Source: CAZEMR01 sp964513465
Lineage (GTDB): Bacteria; Bacteroidota; Ignavibacteria; Kapaibacteriales; UBA2268
DNA: 11,060 nucleotides
Reading direction: 5' to 3'
NCBI GenBank assembly: GCA_964513465.1
Contig: CAZEMR010000093.1
Coordinates: forward strand, 1-11,060
Shown: positions 8,259 through 11,060 of the stretch, in pieces
How positions within the stretch are numbered: the first letter of the stretch is position 1
How the letters are laid out: each line of letters starts with the position of its first letter
Position numbers and translations under genes: made by a program
The notes under the pieces: generated by a model
What the model was told of the DNA's origin: nothing
What the model saw: only the letters and a program-made list of their open reading frames with translations
Databases searched by the model: none

Positions 8259-8528
8259 TTAATGAGATTTATCGGAATCCATTGATTTCGAATTATACTT
8301 CCGCGAATTTTTCATATAATTATCCGCTTCGCCGAACTGCGGAGTCTCCGAATAATACAGAGTTCCCGCCGGAATGCCGTATTTGCGGTTGCTCTCGCCC
8401 AACTCGCGCGCAGGCGGAATCATAGCAATCAAAGGCATTATTAAATATATGAAAATAACAATAAATGCGAAAGCCGCAATCAGTTTTGCCCATTTATTCA
8501 ATAAATATTTTTTCAATAATTTAATCAA
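8259..8528 (-). CDS. Small single-pass membrane protein coupled to the exporter
   Basis: 89 residues from a TTG start; family not recognised. The first twelve residues are basic (IKLLKKYLLNKWAK region), then one membrane segment spans about 13-33 (rich in A, F, I, L). About 55 polar residues follow, with the stretch PARELGESNRKYGIPAG, and the C-terminus is charged. The basic start predicts N-terminus in the cytoplasm and the C-terminal part outside. The TTG overlaps the exporter's TGA stop (TTGA), and GGAGG sits four bases ahead, a typical translational-coupling layout. An in-frame ATG at 8573 would overlap the exporter by 49 bases and has no ribosome site. The coupling suggests a partner or assembly subunit of the exporter, which is inference. 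Being a real gene is supported by the ribosome site, the overlap, the 34-base gap to adk and the sensible membrane topology. Confidence 0.72.
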   Translation of the reverse strand: MIKLLKKYLLNKWAKLIAAFAFIVIFIYLIMPLIAMIPPARELGESNRKYGIPAGTLYYSETPQFGEADNYMKNSRKYNSKSMDSDKSH

Positions 8529-10231
8529 ATCGCCTCCGTTATTGCCGGGAATAATAAGTAGAACGCAATCCATGCAATCAGCAGAGTCAGCAGCAAATTG
8601 AATGTCTGCCCGAATACATATAATGTAAGCGGTTTGCCCCCGCGGAAATAGCTCCGAAGCTCGCGGAAATTCGTCGACAGCCCGATGCTAACGAACGCCA
8701 GACAGAACATCCACCCCCGCAGGTCTTTGGTGAATCCGCCGATTATTCCGTGGTCGAGCAGAGTGTATGACTGATCCGGCCCGAGCGCATAGCTCAGAAC
8801 CGACGAGGCCACCGACGCCAGCGCAAATCCGATCACGAATTTCGGGAAGCGGTACCATATCTCCATCGCGCTGGGCTTACCTCCAGCGGCGCGGTCCATC
8901 TTCATTGTCCAGTATATTGCCACAAAAAATGCCACCACCCCGATAAGTATATTCTGTATCATCTTGATTGTAGCCGCCACGTATAAAGCCTTCTCGCCAA
9001 GGAATGCCCCGGCTGCGGCCACCGCGCCGGTCGAATCGATTACCCCGCCCATCCATGCGCCGCCGAGGATTTCGGTCATCCCCACCGCCTTGATGAACGC
9101 AGGCATCAGCACCATCATGATGGCTGTGAATATCAGCGAAAGCCCCACCGCCAGCGTGAGTTCCTCCTTTTTGGCTTTGCAGGCCGCAGCCGTGGCGATT
9201 GCAGCAGATACGCCGCAGACCGACACCGCCGAGCTCATGGTTATATTCAGTTCATCCGACGGCAGCTTCACAAATCTTTTGCCGAATATGAACGATATAA
9301 TTATCACAACGGGAGTAACCACCCACGCAACAACCAGCCCGGGTATGCCAATCTGGATTATCTTGCCGAACAGCACCTCGACTCCGAGCAGCACCAGTCC
9401 CGTCTTTATATAATACTCCGTCAGCGCAGCGGGTTTGACCCACTCCGGCGTGCCCACCGTATTGCTGATAATAAGACCTATCAGTATCGCCCACAGCGCA
9501 TAACCCAGGCCATATTCACTCATAAGCGACTGGTGCGCAATTGCATACGAAATAATCGCAATAAAAAACACATAGAAAAATCCCGCTGCGAATTTGCCAA
9601 AGCTATCGCCCATAAATGCCACCCCGATGCCGAACAAAATCGCCAGCAGAATGCCAAGCAGCACAAGATTGCTGAAAATGCTATATCCGCCGTCGGGGAT
9701 TTTCTTTTTTGCGGCGGCGGCTTCGATATTTGCCATGCGCCACTGGCTGATTTTCTGCTTTGCGACGGAGTTAAGCTCCGGATTAGCAAAATCTTCCGCA
9801 GCCGCAGCCTCCTGGGCCATAATTGCCTTTTCGCGCAGCTTCTCTTCTATTTCACTGATCAGATTATACTTATCGCGGGCGGTTTGGGCGGCTTTCTCCG
9901 CAGCTTCGTCGCTCATATAAAACGCGCGCAGCGGATTGGACTCCCACTTGCGCGGCTTACCGAACAGATCATCAAGACTTTCGCCGAGGTCCGTCTTCGT
10001 TGCCTTAATTTTTTCTTTGCGTTCGCTTGCCTCGTACCACTGAACAGTTTTAAAAGGCGCGCGGGCGCTCTCGGTTTCGAGGATTGTGTTAGCTTTTCTG
10101 AAGGCCTCAGTCATGCCTTTCGGCGGATTGGGGATAAATAGCAGCGCTGCGAGGACAATGAGAAAAAAACCGATCCAGATCGCCCACCAGTCCTCAGAAA
10201 CGATCAACTCCGACCTTTTTATCTGCGACAT
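8525..10231 (-). CDS. YeiH-family (PF03601) putative sulfate/anion exporter with N-terminal extension
   Basis: 568 residues, against about 330-350 for typical YeiH proteins. The core matches the putative sulfate exporter family: many membrane segments from about 184 to 562, the stretch SVCGVSAAIATAAACKAKKE at about 337-356, and GGVIDSTGAVAAAGA at 395-409, which corresponds to the family's G-x-x-I-H-D-T-A-Q-V-x-A-A-G region with Ser-Thr-Gly replacing Thr-Ala-Gln. The family is annotated as sulfate exporters, but substrates are poorly proven. The extra N-terminus has one membrane segment (about 14-33), then about 150 charged, Ala/Glu/Lys-rich, probably helical residues (34-183), likely outside the cytoplasm if the N-terminus is inside. 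GGGAG lies eight bases before the ATG, supporting the start. It is the first gene of a probable operon with the small membrane protein (4-base overlap) and adk. The C-terminal tail ends FPAITEAI. Confidence 0.9.
   Translation of the reverse strand: MSQIKRSELIVSEDWWAIWIGFFLIVLAALLFIPNPPKGMTEAFRKANTILETESARAPFKTVQWYEASERKEKIKATKTDLGESLDDLFGKPRKWESNPLRAFYMSDEAAEKAAQTARDKYNLISEIEEKLREKAIMAQEAAAAEDFANPELNSVAKQKISQWRMANIEAAAAKKKIPDGGYSIFSNLVLLGILLAILFGIGVAFMGDSFGKFAAGFFYVFFIAIISYAIAHQSLMSEYGLGYALWAILIGLIISNTVGTPEWVKPAALTEYYIKTGLVLLGVEVLFGKIIQIGIPGLVVAWVVTPVVIIISFIFGKRFVKLPSDELNITMSSAVSVCGVSAAIATAAACKAKKEELTLAVGLSLIFTAIMMVLMPAFIKAVGMTEILGGAWMGGVIDSTGAVAAAGAFLGEKALYVAATIKMIQNILIGVVAFFVAIYWTMKMDRAAGGKPSAMEIWYRFPKFVIGFALASVASSVLSYALGPDQSYTLLDHGIIGGFTKDLRGWMFCLAFVSIGLSTNFRELRSYFRGGKPLTLYVFGQTFNLLLTLLIAWIAFYLLFPAITEAI
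8533..8537 (-). promoter_or_regulatory. Ribosome binding site for the TTG-started small gene
   Basis: Minus-strand GGAGG lies within the last codons of the exporter gene, four bases before the TTG at 8528. It is the main reason for choosing that start. Confidence 0.5.
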
Positions 10232-10275
10232 TAAATTAACTCCCGAATAAATAATCCAGTCGTAAAATATTTTGC

Positions 10276-10304
10276 ATTTTAATCATTTTGAATTAATAAA
10301 GCAA
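10276..10304 (-). promoter_or_regulatory. Candidate promoter of the exporter operon
   Basis: On the minus strand TTGCTT (10304-10299) and TAAAAT (10281-10276) are separated by exactly 17 bases, and TAAAAT is one base from the -10 consensus. It lies in the 82-base gap after the WD40 gene and would give a leader of about 38 bases before ATG 10231. The -35 match is only TTG, and FCB bacteria often use a different consensus. Confidence 0.35.
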
Positions 10305-10313
10305 GATGCAATT

Positions 10314-11060
10314 TCAATCCCTGCGAACGACCCGCTCGATGCGCGCCTCTCTGCCACACTGGATATATATATAATACGCCCCGGCGGGATATTTGGAGAA
10401 ATCGATTGTGAGAGATCGATCAGTCGCCTGAACTTCTTTCTCGCCAATCACATGTCCGGAATTATTGACAATCTGAAAATGAACTGTCGGCCTATTGCAA
10501 TCGATTTTTATCGTCACGGAATTTGTGGTGGGATTGGGGTAAATTACTCTCTCGAAATCCTTGTCTCTGACATCAAGTTCATCTGAGAAAGAAAGCATGG
10601 ATATGTAATTAGTTTGGGCTTTACCAAGTATCCGGGTTTCATTGCTATTGATGTCCAAATTATAAATTGTAAAATTCGATTCATTTGGATAACTATACAG
10701 AATTTTATTTTTTGATAAATCATAAATAAGGGTTGCGCCAACTTGCATAAAAGTGACACCCCCAATCGCAATAATATTTTCATTCTTAAAAAATGCAAGT
10801 GATTTTGCGCTAATATGAATATCATCCCAGTAAATATCTTGATTAATTTTTTTGGTTTCGAGATTCCAAATTCGGCATGTTGGTTTATTTTCAAGGTTTG
10901 AGCTTATCGCAATATATTTGCTATCGGTAGTAAAACGTATGTCATGCGCAACACCATTTTCTCGTATGCCATTAGAGTCGTATGTTTTTAATTCTGCATA
11001 TAAATCGAAAGTATCAGAGTTCCATACCTTTATTTCACAATCACCCCCAACCTTTCCAAC
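10314..11060 (-). CDS. WD40-type repeat protein with T9SS sorting tail (N-terminus beyond window)
   Basis: The frame is open from the window edge to the TGA at 10314, giving 248 residues of the C-terminal part. The ATG at 10748 is internal (residue 105 of the visible part), not the start. The visible N-terminal stretch has WD40-type strands: DCEIKVWNSDT (7-17), VAHDIRFTTDSKYIAISS (37-54), then TCRIWNLETKK (61-71), and a further blade-like strand LIYDLSKNKI at 111-120. Residues 170-248 form a T9SS type A tail with VIYPNPTTNS at 172-181, the strand pattern PAGAYYIYI at 225-233 and a basic end (RVVRRD). The protein is probably exported by T9SS to the cell surface; its partner is unknown. Hand counts give about 31% GC for 10621-11040 and about 47% for 10321-10560, so base composition changes near the start of the tail. 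No good intrinsic terminator follows within the 82-base gap. Confidence 0.88.
   Translation of the reverse strand, partial: VGKVGGDCEIKVWNSDTFDLYAELKTYDSNGIRENGVAHDIRFTTDSKYIAISSNLENKPTCRIWNLETKKINQDIYWDDIHISAKSLAFFKNENIIAIGGVTFMQVGATLIYDLSKNKILYSYPNESNFTIYNLDINSNETRILGKAQTNYISMLSFSDELDVRDKDFERVIYPNPTTNSVTIKIDCNRPTVHFQIVNNSGHVIGEKEVQATDRSLTIDFSKYPAGAYYIYIQCGREARIERVVRRD

Noticed and set aside
8526..8573. ATG 8573 as start of the small membrane protein
   Set aside because: It would overlap the exporter by 49 bases and lacks a ribosome site; the TTG at 8528 has GGAGG and the TTGA overlap.
10272..10311. TTGCAT ... ATGCAA inverted repeat as terminator of the WD40 gene
   Set aside because: The stem is only six base pairs with a loop of about 28 bases, it overlaps the candidate promoter of the next operon, and no T run follows.
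10314..10748. A complete 144-residue gene starting at ATG 10748
   Set aside because: The same frame stays open to the window edge and encodes WD40-type strands, so this ATG is internal to a larger gene.

Overview
The window looks like chromosomal DNA from a Bacteroidetes/Chlorobi-type (FCB group) bacterium. The reasons are three secreted proteins ending in type IX secretion (T9SS) type A sorting tails (a Y-P-N-P motif, a short beta domain and a basic C-terminus), moderate and uneven GC, and an adenylate kinase with a four-cysteine zinc lid. The phylum is an inference; relatives of Ignavibacteria/Kapabacteria or another FCB candidate phylum would fit. All supported genes lie on the minus strand, so transcription runs from high to low coordinates.

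Layout from right to left in the direction of transcription. (1) 11060-10314: the C-terminal 248 residues of a WD40-type protein with a T9SS tail; it continues beyond the window. (2) 10231-7577: a probable three-gene operon. It holds a YeiH/PF03601-type anion (putative sulfate) exporter with a long extra N-terminal region, an 89-residue single-pass membrane protein coupled to it through a TTGA stop/start overlap, and adenylate kinase (adk). (3) 7368-3820 and 3631-77: two tandem paralogous genes for very large secreted proteins (1182 and 1184 residues). Each has a signal peptide, an Asp-box beta-propeller region, five fibronectin-III-like domains and a T9SS tail, and each has its own intrinsic terminator.

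The most notable structure is that the two large paralogs are mosaics. Their propeller halves have clearly diverged. Their last 514 codons, stop, 3' region and terminator form a direct repeat of about 1607 bp that I read as base-for-base identical, synonymous positions included (16-1622 and 3759-5365). This points to very recent gene conversion or replacement of the C-terminal module, or to an assembly artefact. The two genes also share a 10-base upstream element at nearly the same distance from their start codons, so they may be co-regulated.

The large proteins are probably surface-anchored or released binding/adhesion-type proteins exported by T9SS; no catalytic residues are recognisable. 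No rRNA, tRNA, CRISPR, transposase or phage gene was seen. No gene-free stretch exceeds about 210 bases.
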